This document shows, piece after piece, positions 39,321-46,209 of a stretch of DNA of 52,523 nt (within the stretch, counting starts at the first letter, position 1; every line of letters begins with the position of its first letter). A program made the position numbers and the translations under genes. This DNA comes from Lachnoclostridium sp. An14 (GTDB lineage Bacteria > Bacillota > Clostridia > Lachnospirales > Lachnospiraceae), in the NCBI RefSeq assembly GCF_002160755.1, contig NZ_NFLE01000029.1:1-52523 (forward strand), read 5' to 3'. The notes under the pieces were generated by a model. It ran no database searches. It saw only the letters and a list, made by a program, of their open reading frames with translations, and was not told where the DNA came from.

Positions 39321-39356
39321 TTGACTTTCCTAATTTTTGTTTTGTTCGAAATTGCT

Positions 39357-39427
39357 GCGGGTGTAGTTCAATGGTAGAACACCAGCCTTCCAAGCTGGAT
39401 ACGTGGGTTCGATTCCCATCACCCGCT
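39357..39427 (+). tRNA. tRNA-Gly (TCC)
   Basis: Acceptor GCGGGTG/CACCCGC, discriminator T, D arm TAGTTCAATGGTAGAACA, anticodon stem CCAGC/GCTGG with loop CTTCCAA (TCC at 39389-39391), T arm GGGTTCGATTCCC. No encoded CCA. Shares the upstream tRNA-Phe promoter. Confidence 0.95.
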
Positions 39428-39660
39428 TTCGGAAAATGGAGCGTCTTGTGAGAGGCGGCTCCATTTTTTCGTCTGTCCGCGTTTTGTTCTGTCTTTTTCC
39501 TGGGAAGAAACCCTTCGTTTATTCTTTTCTGTCCGTTCCTGCTCTCTCGCTCTGTTCCTTGGGCTCGTTTCCTTCCGTTTCTTCTGTTCTGTCTGTTCCC
39601 GTTCTCTCTCTATTCCTTGCGTCCGTTCCCTTCCGTTTCTTCTGTTCTTCCCCTGAATAC
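39428..39660 (+). repeat. Polypyrimidine spacer with two ~60-base tandem copies
   Basis: The 304-base gap between tRNA-Gly and the dehydrogenase gene holds no convincing gene. From about 39480 the plus strand is nearly all C and T. CCTTCCGTTTCTTCTGTTCT occurs at 39571-39590 and again at 39629-39648, and CTGTCCGTTCC / CTGTCTGTTCC at 39529 and 39589, marking two imperfect tandem copies of about 58-60 bases. Confidence 0.65.
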
Positions 39661-39663
39661 AAA

Positions 39664-39700
39664 TGTCCATCTGGACAAAACTTCCATTTTACGGTATAGT
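39664..39700 (+). promoter_or_regulatory. Promoter of the dehydrogenase gene with a palindromic -35
   Basis: TGGACA (39672-39677), 17 bases, TATAGT (39695-39700). The -35 box is one arm of a perfect inverted repeat TGTCCA-TC-TGGACA (39664-39677), a likely operator. Confidence 0.65.
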
Positions 39701-39731
39701 ATTCAGAAAATATGAATGAGGAGGTATTTGG

Positions 39732-40730
39732 ATGAAGAAAACAGTTACCGTATTTCGGGGCGACGGGATCGGCCCGGAGATCACTGACGCCGTTCTCCGG
39801 GTACTGGACGCCGCGGGGGCAGAACTGGACTATGAGGTTTACAATGTAGGGGCGAAGGAATACGACCTCCACGGAGCGCTGATCTCCGACGAGGCCTTCG
39901 CGTCCATGGAGAGGAACAAAGTGCTTTTGAAATCCCCCATCACCACGCCGGTGGGAAAGGGATTCCGCTCGTTAAACGTGTTTTTGCGGAAGAAATACGA
40001 TCTCTACGCGAATATCCGTCCGGCCAAGAGCAACCACGCTGTGAAAACGCCGTTTGAGGATGTGGACATCGTGATTTTCCGGGAGAATACGGAGGATCTG
40101 TACGTGGGAGTGGAGGAACAGATCGACGCCGACACCGTCTACGCCACGAAAATCATCACCAGAAAGGCCAGCCAGCGGATCTGCCGGGACGCCTTTGAGT
40201 ACGCCAGGGCCCACGGCCGCAGGAAGGTGACCTGCGTGCACAAGGCCAACATTTTAAAAATGTCTGACGGCCTGTTTCGGGACGTATTTTATCAGGTGCG
40301 GGCGGACTATCCGGAAATCGAGGCGGACGACAAGATCGTGGACAACGTCTCCATGCAGATGGTGATGCACCCTCAGCAGTTTGACGTGATGGTGATGCCG
40401 AACCTCTACGGGGATATGCTCTCCGACCTGGCAAGCGGCCTCATCGGCGGCCTGGGCCTCCTGCCCTCCAGCAATCTGGGGGAGGAATACGCCATGTTTG
40501 AGGCCGTCCACGGCAGCGCCCCGGACATCGCCGGAAAGGGGATCGCCAACCCCACCGCCTTCCTCTGGTCCGCCTGCATGATGCTGGAATACTTAGGACA
40601 AATGGAGTGCGCCGCCAGAATCCGCCGCAGCGTGGACAAGGTGCTGGAGGAAAAGCTCTACAACACTCCGGACATCGGCGGAAAGGCTACGACGAAGGAG
40701 TTTGTGGACGAGATTATACGGAAACTGTGA
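39732..40730 (+). CDS. Isocitrate/isopropylmalate dehydrogenase family enzyme (NAD-type isocitrate dehydrogenase likely)
   Basis: 332 residues; ATG follows GAGGAGGTATTTGG. Beta-decarboxylating dehydrogenase fold: opens VTVFRGDGIGPEITDAVLRV; substrate arginines in LNVFLRKKYDLYANIRPAKS; FRENTEDLYVGVE; the catalytic lysine region CVHKANILKMSDGLF; Mg aspartates in NLYGDMLSDLASGLIGG; nucleotide site EAVHGSAPDIAGKGIANP. The ENTEDLY and LNVFLRK segments fit homo-isocitrate or NAD-isocitrate dehydrogenase better than LeuB. Single gene with own promoter and terminator. Confidence 0.88.
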   Translation: MKKTVTVFRGDGIGPEITDAVLRVLDAAGAELDYEVYNVGAKEYDLHGALISDEAFASMERNKVLLKSPITTPVGKGFRSLNVFLRKKYDLYANIRPAKSNHAVKTPFEDVDIVIFRENTEDLYVGVEEQIDADTVYATKIITRKASQRICRDAFEYARAHGRRKVTCVHKANILKMSDGLFRDVFYQVRADYPEIEADDKIVDNVSMQMVMHPQQFDVMVMPNLYGDMLSDLASGLIGGLGLLPSSNLGEEYAMFEAVHGSAPDIAGKGIANPTAFLWSACMMLEYLGQMECAARIRRSVDKVLEEKLYNTPDIGGKATTKEFVDEIIRKL

Positions 40731-40810
40731 GAATCGCCGGAGAGGGCTGGACGGGCGGTGCGGTGTGCCCGCGCCTGCGCCAGCGGCGAAAACAGGGGGC
40801 GGGAATACGC

Positions 40811-40845
40811 GGAGAGCTTTGGTGGTGCCAGGCTCTCCTTTTTTT
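40811..40845 (+). terminator. Terminator of the dehydrogenase gene
   Basis: GGAGAGC (40811-40817) pairs with GCTCTCC (40832-40838), followed by TTTTTTT. Confidence 0.85.
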
Positions 40846-40983
40846 ATGGGAACGGGGCTGAGTGGGCGGCTGTGGAGGAAAAGGCGGGGAGCTGTGATGG
40901 ATGCCTGTGATGAATGAAATGGAGGGCGGCGGAGCGCGCCTTCGACGGAGGATTTCGTGCTGCAAGATGCGCGGGAGCTTATG

Positions 40984-41029
40984 ACAAAAAAACAGCGGAG
41001 TCTCTGGATGTCCAGGATTCCGCTGTTTT
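40984..41029 (-). terminator. Terminator of tRNA-Gly (GCC)
   Basis: AAAACAGCGGA and TCCGCTGTTTT form the outer stem, CTGGA/TCCAG the inner one. On the minus strand a run of T residues follows. Confidence 0.8.
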
Positions 41030-41069
41030 CTTATCTTCTTACAGAAATTCAAAATTGACAAATAAAAAG

Positions 41070-41141
41070 AGCGCGAGACGGGATTCGAACCCGCGGCCCC
41101 CACCTTGGCAAGGTGGTGCTCCACCCCTGAGCCACTCGCGC
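41070..41141 (-). tRNA. tRNA-Gly (GCC)
   Basis: Minus strand: acceptor GCGCGAG/CTCGCGC, discriminator T, D arm TGGCTCAGGGGTGGAGCA, anticodon stem CCACC/GGTGG with loop TTGCCAA (anticodon GCC), T arm GCGGGTTCGAATCCCGT. No encoded CCA. A strong promoter and a terminator flank it. Confidence 0.94.
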
Positions 41142-41169
41142 ATATGTTGCTTTGTTTGGCAACACGGAT

Positions 41170-41238
41170 AGTATACTATATAGGGTTTTGTTTGTCAACT
41201 GGTTTTTTGAAAAATTTTTTCATGCAAATTTTTCATGC
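41170..41238 (-). promoter_or_regulatory. tRNA-Gly promoter with A/T-rich upstream element
   Basis: Minus strand TTGACA (41193-41198), 17 bases, TATACT (41170-41175). Just upstream, A-tracts form a tandem duplication of about 13 bases (AAATTTTTTCATGC then AAATTTTTCATGC at 41212-41238 on the plus strand), in the position of an UP element for strong stable-RNA promoters. Confidence 0.8.
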
Positions 41239-41494
41239 GGTTTGGGCGTGAAGTGCGGTTTGAGGGCTATTGGGGGGGGCGGTTTTGAGGCTGCTTTGGG
41301 GCAATTTGGGGGCAGTTTTGGGGTCGCGGGAGTTTTTGCAGAAAAGGGAGTTAAGGTGCCTGGATCGAGGAAATTTCCCTCCAAAACCAGGGATCTCTGG
41401 CTTTGGCAGTTTGCCCGCGTAGAAAACCACGCAGGCAAACCGCTGCTGCTAAATCACACTTTCTGAATCAATCCTTTGACCACAGAACGACCAT
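41239..41494. other. G-rich intergenic segment
   Basis: No gene seen. The plus strand carries G-runs at 41272-41279 (eight), 41298-41301, 41308-41312, 41320-41323 and 41328-41330, spaced by short loops, a potential G-quadruplex. Confidence 0.5.
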
Positions 41495-42763
41495 TTACCG
41501 CTCCGCCGGTGTCTCAAAGCTCATCTCCAACAGCCCTTTTAACCGATCCCACTCTGCGCGCCCTGGCGTATAACAGGCATAGTCTCCTAAAATAAATCCA
41601 TCGCAGCCGTCCGCCGCGAACTGCAGTTCCACGGTACTGCCGTCCGCTTTTTCCAAAGTAACCATATCTACATACGGGCAGCCGGTCACATCCGCAAGCT
41701 CCGCGTTCTTTAAAATATTTTCCACTTCCCGGATTACTTCCTCATCCTCAATCAGCCCAGGCTCCATCCCTCTCTGCTGAATCCTGATTTTTTGAGTTCC
41801 TTCGATAACATCCGGACTTTCCGCCCGAAACAGGCCATGGCTCTGCAGGTAGTCCCAAAGTGGTTTCTTGATGGAATTTCCGCTTTTCGCCATTTCCAGA
41901 GGAGAATGCTCTATCTTGGACGCAAGAGAACCATACACGTTTATCCCAGCGGGATCGGCGTATTCCAAATCTATCATCTGGCTATCCCTCATAATCTCGT
42001 CCATAGTTTCCGGCGAAAGCAACACGTATTCCGTAACTTCCTGCCCCTGCACCCATTTCCGCAGTTCCAGAAAGCTCCCTTCCACCGGCGCAGTCGCCTG
42101 CATCCCCTTTTCATACAGCTGTTCCAGATAATCCCCCTGACCACGGTTTACCAGCCTCTCAAATACGTCATCAATCTCTGCCGCCTCCGGCTGATCCACA
42201 CTCAGACAAATCACGGTTTTATCCTCATTCCAGCTGAAACGTCTCACTCCGGGAAACTCCACCGCCGGTTCAAAAACAGTCTCCTCCCCCGAAACACGCT
42301 CATAGCCCAGATGAACATAATTTTCATTATAATCATTAGAATCTGTCTTCACCCTCATCTCCAAAAAAGGGCTTTTTTCTTCCGTACACACCCCAAGGAT
42401 GTAGGCGTGACCCACATCCGAAAACCGTCCGTAACATTCATAGGACGCCTGCAGCGGCCTGGTGTAAAAAGACAGCAGGCCGTCATCCATATCCTTATAG
42501 GCAATCTGCGGCTGCTGTTTTTCCATTGCCGCCGCCAGTTCCAGCAATTCTTCCCTCTGTCTCTCGGACTGACTGACCTCCGATTCCTGCCCCTGAACGT
42601 CTTCCGTAAGGGTACGGAAGGGCTCGGAGGAGGAAACCAAACCGCCATTTTCCCCTTGATCCCAGGCCATTTTATAGCCTAAACCATAAAATCCGCCTGC
42701 CAAAACCGCTGCCCCGGCAAATGCCATGGCCACAAACACCCCTCTTTTCTTCGCTCCGCTCAT
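41495..42763 (-). CDS. Membrane-anchored hypothetical protein
   Basis: About 422 residues from ATG at 42763, eight bases after GGGAG; in-frame ATGs at 42790 and further upstream are alternatives with poorer sites. One N-terminal membrane helix (VFVAMAFAGAAVLAGGFYGL) follows a basic start (SGAKKRG), so the rest faces outside. A glutamine- and glutamate-rich linker (EVSQSERQREELLELAAAME) leads to a soluble domain of about 340 residues with no motif that I recognise. A TATACT box lies at 42845-42850. Function unknown. Confidence 0.75.
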   Translation of the reverse strand: MSGAKKRGVFVAMAFAGAAVLAGGFYGLGYKMAWDQGENGGLVSSSEPFRTLTEDVQGQESEVSQSERQREELLELAAAMEKQQPQIAYKDMDDGLLSFYTRPLQASYECYGRFSDVGHAYILGVCTEEKSPFLEMRVKTDSNDYNENYVHLGYERVSGEETVFEPAVEFPGVRRFSWNEDKTVICLSVDQPEAAEIDDVFERLVNRGQGDYLEQLYEKGMQATAPVEGSFLELRKWVQGQEVTEYVLLSPETMDEIMRDSQMIDLEYADPAGINVYGSLASKIEHSPLEMAKSGNSIKKPLWDYLQSHGLFRAESPDVIEGTQKIRIQQRGMEPGLIEDEEVIREVENILKNAELADVTGCPYVDMVTLEKADGSTVELQFAADGCDGFILGDYACYTPGRAEWDRLKGLLEMSFETPAER

Positions 42764-42850
42764 TTCCACTTCTCCCTTTCCGCGAATCATTCTGCCCCCG
42801 GCTTTCCTCTGTTTCATGCCGGGCTGGCTTTTCACGTTTTTATGAGTATA

Positions 42851-43262
42851 TCACGCCGGAACAGGGAAGGTGTTTACTTATGTCTTACATTTCTTTTAAC
42901 ATTGGCGGTATTGTGGAGTTGTATTTTTTTGAGGAAAATGGTTTTCGCGTTGTTTGCGCGGCCTAGCTATGGCAACCGCTTAAACGTGGGAATCGCCATG
43001 CTGAGCTTTGCCGAAACCATGGAAAACCACCATCCGTCAGACACCGGCTGGGTAATGGGCGCGCCGGAAGGAAAGTCTTATGAAATTCCGGATAAAACTT
43101 GGATTGCGGGGGGTATTGTGTAATGAATATTGAATAACCAGAAAATACGTATGGCGCCTCACATCAGGCGCCGCAAACGAGCAAAAACAACCCCAGCCAC
43201 CAAGCATCCTATATCAGAGCCTGGCGGGCGGGGCCGTTAAATTTTCAACTATACTGCTGGTC
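42851..43262. other. Intergenic region with no convincing gene
   Basis: A 93-codon plus-strand frame (42842-43123) lacks a ribosome site and resembles nothing known to me; it might be a decayed fragment. Near the right end lie GC-rich segments and the hairpin at 43153-43172. This is the left boundary zone of the DUF262/ATPase/HNH operon. Confidence 0.5.
43153..43172 (-). terminator. Possible terminator of the DUF262/ATPase/HNH operon
   Basis: GGCGCCT-(6)-AGGCGCC is a perfect 7-base GC stem; on the minus strand ATACGTATTTTC follows. It lies about 90 bases after the HNH stop codon. Confidence 0.4.
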
Positions 43263-44051
43263 TCACACAGCAGCAAATTCTATTATGTAGATCGCCTCAC
43301 AAACCTTTAAACGTTTTTCCTGTGACAATCCTTTCATTTTCTCCGCAAACAGCTCTACCACCAGATTATTACATTCATAATCCGGTAATTCCCCACGACT
43401 ATCTACTACCAGCCTTACAAACTCCATTAATTTTCCAGTACGATATTTGGGATCATTCAAGCAAAAGCGTTTGATATGAGCATTTATAAATTCTTTATCC
43501 ATCTGATCATACAATGGATTATCCGCCGGCCGGAATTTTGTTTTTAATATATCATACACAATCTTCAATTCCTGACGGCTGCTGCGCCCCATAGCTCCCA
43601 TTGGCTGCAAAATAAAATGTGCATCTTCATTTTCATAATAATCAGCCTGCAAATTTCTTAACGCTTTACAGGGAACTGTACATTGTTTTCTCGTCCCGGC
43701 CGCAGCGCACCGCGCGGAAGAATGAAAGCGCCTGATCTGACCTGTCCTTAATTTTCTCCCCTTTTCTCCACGTCTTTTAAAAGATTCGTTGCAAACCGGA
43801 CACGCAATCCCAATATTAGGCACACAATTCACTAGCCAATCCGAATTATTTTTTTCTATCGCGTGTTCCAACTGCCCGTAAGATTTTCCAGCTACCAGAA
43901 TGCGGGTGTAGCAGTACATACAATAACCTTTCCCGGCATCCAGCAATACCTCTCTGGTATTCTCTTTCTCTGACGGAGAGGACCAGCCATACTGTTTCCA
44001 TCTTTTATAATGAGGTTTGTATTTCGGCATTTCAACGGTTAAGTAATCCAT
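43263..44051 (-). CDS. HNH endonuclease, third gene of a putative defence operon
   Basis: 262 residues; ATG at 44051 behind AAGAGGAGAAC, 9 bases after the ATPase gene. The HNH core is clear: C44-x2-C47 (YCMYCYTR), E62-H63 (QLEHAIEK), N79 (CVPNIGIA), C84-x2-C87-N88 (CPVCNES) and FKRRG, a zinc-supported HNH as in PtuB of Septu and in many restriction effectors. The C-terminal 170 residues are helical (KTKFRPADNPLYDQMDKEFI) with a second cysteine cluster (RCAAAG, QCTVPC). It is the likely DNA-cutting effector. AT-rich compared with glmS. Closest known relatives cannot be named without a search. Confidence 0.85.
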   Translation of the reverse strand: MDYLTVEMPKYKPHYKRWKQYGWSSPSEKENTREVLLDAGKGYCMYCYTRILVAGKSYGQLEHAIEKNNSDWLVNCVPNIGIACPVCNESFKRRGEKGRKLRTGQIRRFHSSARCAAAGTRKQCTVPCKALRNLQADYYENEDAHFILQPMGAMGRSSRQELKIVYDILKTKFRPADNPLYDQMDKEFINAHIKRFCLNDPKYRTGKLMEFVRLVVDSRGELPDYECNNLVVELFAEKMKGLSQEKRLKVCEAIYIIEFAAV

Positions 44052-44060
44052 GTTCTCCTC

Positions 44061-45011
44061 TTACCACTTCAATATCTGTCGGTAAATCAACTGCTGTGAC
44101 GCCGATAAGTCCTGTTCTCCCAATTCTTTCATTCTGTCGTCATCCGCGTCTGACCAGGCATGGTTTATCTTATTATTCAGCAAACGGCGAAACTCTTTTT
44201 CCACCTGCGTAAAATCCACTTCCCCGCTCCCGAATACCCTTTCAAAAATCAGCTGCACTTCTGAATACGCATTATAATCATTCGCATCCAGAACTTCATA
44301 TTCATTTTGATACAAAACGACAATATTGGCATCCCGCGCAGCTACAACCAGATCAATGGAATGAGTAGACACTATAAATTCCATATGACTGAAATGAGAT
44401 CTTAAAAAGCCTAATATTTTTGCGGCATACCGAGGTGAAAGAAATTCATCTACCTCATCGATTACAACATATGGCTTTTGTGTTTGATCTCCGTGTTTGC
44501 TTAATTCGTTATAATAAATTAATTCCAAAAGGATCCGAATCAGCGCCTGGTAACCGCTGGATAATGTGCCGCGTTCTCCCTCAAACTGTACTTCTCCAAG
44601 GGGATCTCCATATATAATCTTAAATCTTTTTTGCGTCAACTCCGCAAAGAGCTGCTGTACCTGTTCTTCAAAAGCGGAATAAATCTGTTCGATCCGTTCT
44701 GTAGAAGTTCCATAGCAGTTAAATGAGTCCTGAAGATTAAAATAATCCTCCTTCAAACGCGTTTCCACCACTTTGCTGTTAGCGTACGACACATTCTCTT
44801 TGACAGCTGTGACTTTCCCCACATCAAAACCGCGATTTACTGCATCAATAAAATATACTGGCCGCTGAGGCATCCACTGCTCGATCAGTCTCTTTATCAG
44901 AAACGATTTTCCGCTGGAATTATCTCCAATCAGCACGCTACATGGATAATGCAATCTTTCATTACTTATCTTTTCTGTTAAGCTCTCCGTTATATTTTGA
45001 GGCAATCTCAT
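44061..45011 (-). CDS. Compact ABC/SMC-type AAA ATPase, second gene of the putative defence operon
   Basis: 316 residues. Walker A GDNSSGKS (29-36), an ABC-like signature LSSGYQ (150-155), Walker B YVVIDEVDEF (181-190; D185, E186) and a switch histidine in STHS (H217). The order matches OLD/PtuA-like AAA_15/AAA_21 ATPases, but the insert between Walker A and signature is only about 110 residues, with no long coiled coil, and no Toprim domain follows. ATG at 45011 has GGAG eight bases upstream and lies 50 bases inside the DUF262 gene, so the two are translationally coupled. Likely a sensor or motor that licenses the HNH nuclease. Confidence 0.85.
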   Translation of the reverse strand: MRLPQNITESLTEKISNERLHYPCSVLIGDNSSGKSFLIKRLIEQWMPQRPVYFIDAVNRGFDVGKVTAVKENVSYANSKVVETRLKEDYFNLQDSFNCYGTSTERIEQIYSAFEEQVQQLFAELTQKRFKIIYGDPLGEVQFEGERGTLSSGYQALIRILLELIYYNELSKHGDQTQKPYVVIDEVDEFLSPRYAAKILGFLRSHFSHMEFIVSTHSIDLVVAARDANIVVLYQNEYEVLDANDYNAYSEVQLIFERVFGSGEVDFTQVEKEFRRLLNNKINHAWSDADDDRMKELGEQDLSASQQLIYRQILKW

Positions 45012-46110
45012 ATACCGTTCTCCATCTCTTATTCATACGGTTCATTTTTACGGTTCCCTGTCTGCTGTTCGATGTATACTGTTCCGAATTAAGTATTTTA
45101 TCGCATAAGTCCTGGGTAATTTTCGATGAGAATCCTCGTTTGTCATATATAATAAAAAAGCTTTCTATCAATGCTTTTTTTCCTGAAAATTTCATATTCA
45201 CATCAAATAAATTCACAAAGTTTTCTAAACTTTTTTGGTATTCCTGGTTTTCTTCCTCGGAAAAATTCATAGACTTCTCTGAAAAATAATCCAATAATTT
45301 CGTATAGGAAGTCTGATAGCCCTCAATTACAAACTCTTTTTTAGGCGCGATATACTTCGTATACTTTTTTAGCGCACAGAAACGGAGCAGCATCTCCATA
45401 TCCTGCTCTTTTGAATCTTCCCGTCCCCATAGAGATCTCCATGTTTCATTCTCTTTATTAAATTTCCGAAGCATATCATAGAATGTGCAGTTATAAATTC
45501 CATTTCTTTGCTCCTGATCGGATAACAGTTCTCCTCCTCTGTTTAAATTAGCAAAAATTGTCCTTAATACTTTTTCTCTCTGCTCTGGCTGGTCTATTTT
45601 GATTTCAATCACTGTAATCGTCGTATAATCCACTTTTCTTCGGATCTCTACCGGCAGCGCGGCATAGTCTACATTGATTTTTTCTCCATCCTCTCCGAAA
45701 AGCTCGATATGAAGATCCTCCAATTCAAATTGTTCCTTCAATGCCTGGCCAAACGTTTGGTTCTCTTTTATTTCTAACTGAGAAAAGTTTACAGCGCTGT
45801 TCTTTCTTCTTTCCAGAAAGGCTCCTATATAATAAAAGAACAGGCTCATAACTCTTTGCTGTCCGTCTAAAATCTCCAGCTGATTATCTTTATTCCTGCA
45901 AGTATAAATGGGCGGAATGGGAAAACCGCGTAGTAAAGACTCAACCAACTTCTCTACTTTGTCACGTCCCCATCTATATTTTCTCTGATATTTGGGAATC
46001 ACATACATATTGTCATTCACACTCTCCACAAGTGTGCGAAACCCTATATCGGTTTTATATTGCTGAATAACCGGTTTTTTTAAATATCTAGTTACCCGAT
46101 CTTCTTCCAC
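44962..46110 (-). CDS. DUF262 protein (GmrSD N-domain/ParB-like), first gene of the putative defence operon
   Basis: 382 residues from GTG at 46110, ten bases after GGAGG; an ATG at 46143 lies at or before the predicted transcription start. The DUF262 signature is present: YVIPKYQRKYRWGRDKVEKL (residues ~36-55) and EILDGQQRVMSLFFYY (~79-94), the nucleotide-handling motifs known from GmrS-type restriction subunits. The C-terminal half is helical with no DUF1524 HNH motif, which many DUF262 proteins carry fused; here a separate HNH gene follows. Well expressed signals: TTGCAT-18-TATAAT promoter just upstream. Confidence 0.88.
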   Translation of the reverse strand: MEEDRVTRYLKKPVIQQYKTDIGFRTLVESVNDNMYVIPKYQRKYRWGRDKVEKLVESLLRGFPIPPIYTCRNKDNQLEILDGQQRVMSLFFYYIGAFLERRKNSAVNFSQLEIKENQTFGQALKEQFELEDLHIELFGEDGEKINVDYAALPVEIRRKVDYTTITVIEIKIDQPEQREKVLRTIFANLNRGGELLSDQEQRNGIYNCTFYDMLRKFNKENETWRSLWGREDSKEQDMEMLLRFCALKKYTKYIAPKKEFVIEGYQTSYTKLLDYFSEKSMNFSEEENQEYQKSLENFVNLFDVNMKFSGKKALIESFFIIYDKRGFSSKITQDLCDKILNSEQYTSNSRQGTVKMNRMNKRWRTVYEIASKYNGELNRKDK

Positions 46111-46143
46111 GATTTTTCCACCTCCGCCTATCATGATGTCCAT

Positions 46144-46173
46144 ATTATATTACAAGCGTCAAATGATATGCAA
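46144..46173 (-). promoter_or_regulatory. Promoter of the DUF262/ATPase/HNH operon
   Basis: Minus strand TTGCAT (46168-46173), 18 bases, TATAAT (46144-46149). Transcription would start near 46137, which supports the GTG at 46110 as the first codon. Confidence 0.7.
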
Positions 46174-46209
46174 GCATTTCTTCCGATTTAGAGAAACCGC
46201 AGTTTCCCC

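Larger units (their letters stand above)
40731..41069. other. Intergenic spacer between the dehydrogenase gene and tRNA-Gly
   Basis: Contains the dehydrogenase terminator (40811-40845) and the tRNA terminator (40986-41029). Between them lies GC-rich sequence in which I see no credible gene. Confidence 0.6.

Noticed and set aside
39419-39670. 83-codon minus-strand frame of Arg/Glu/Lys-rich sequence
   Set aside because: It is the translation of the polypyrimidine repeat and overlaps tRNA-Gly.
41070-41141. tRNA-Gly(GCC) as the integration site of the defence operon
   Set aside because: The tRNA 3' end points away from the operon, no integrase and no repeat of the tRNA end were found near 43-46 kb.
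42842-43123. 93-codon plus-strand frame left of the HNH gene
   Set aside because: No ribosome site, abnormal composition and no recognisable similarity; kept only as a possible decayed fragment.
44420-44617. Plus-strand frame inside the ATPase gene
   Set aside because: Antisense shadow without start signals.
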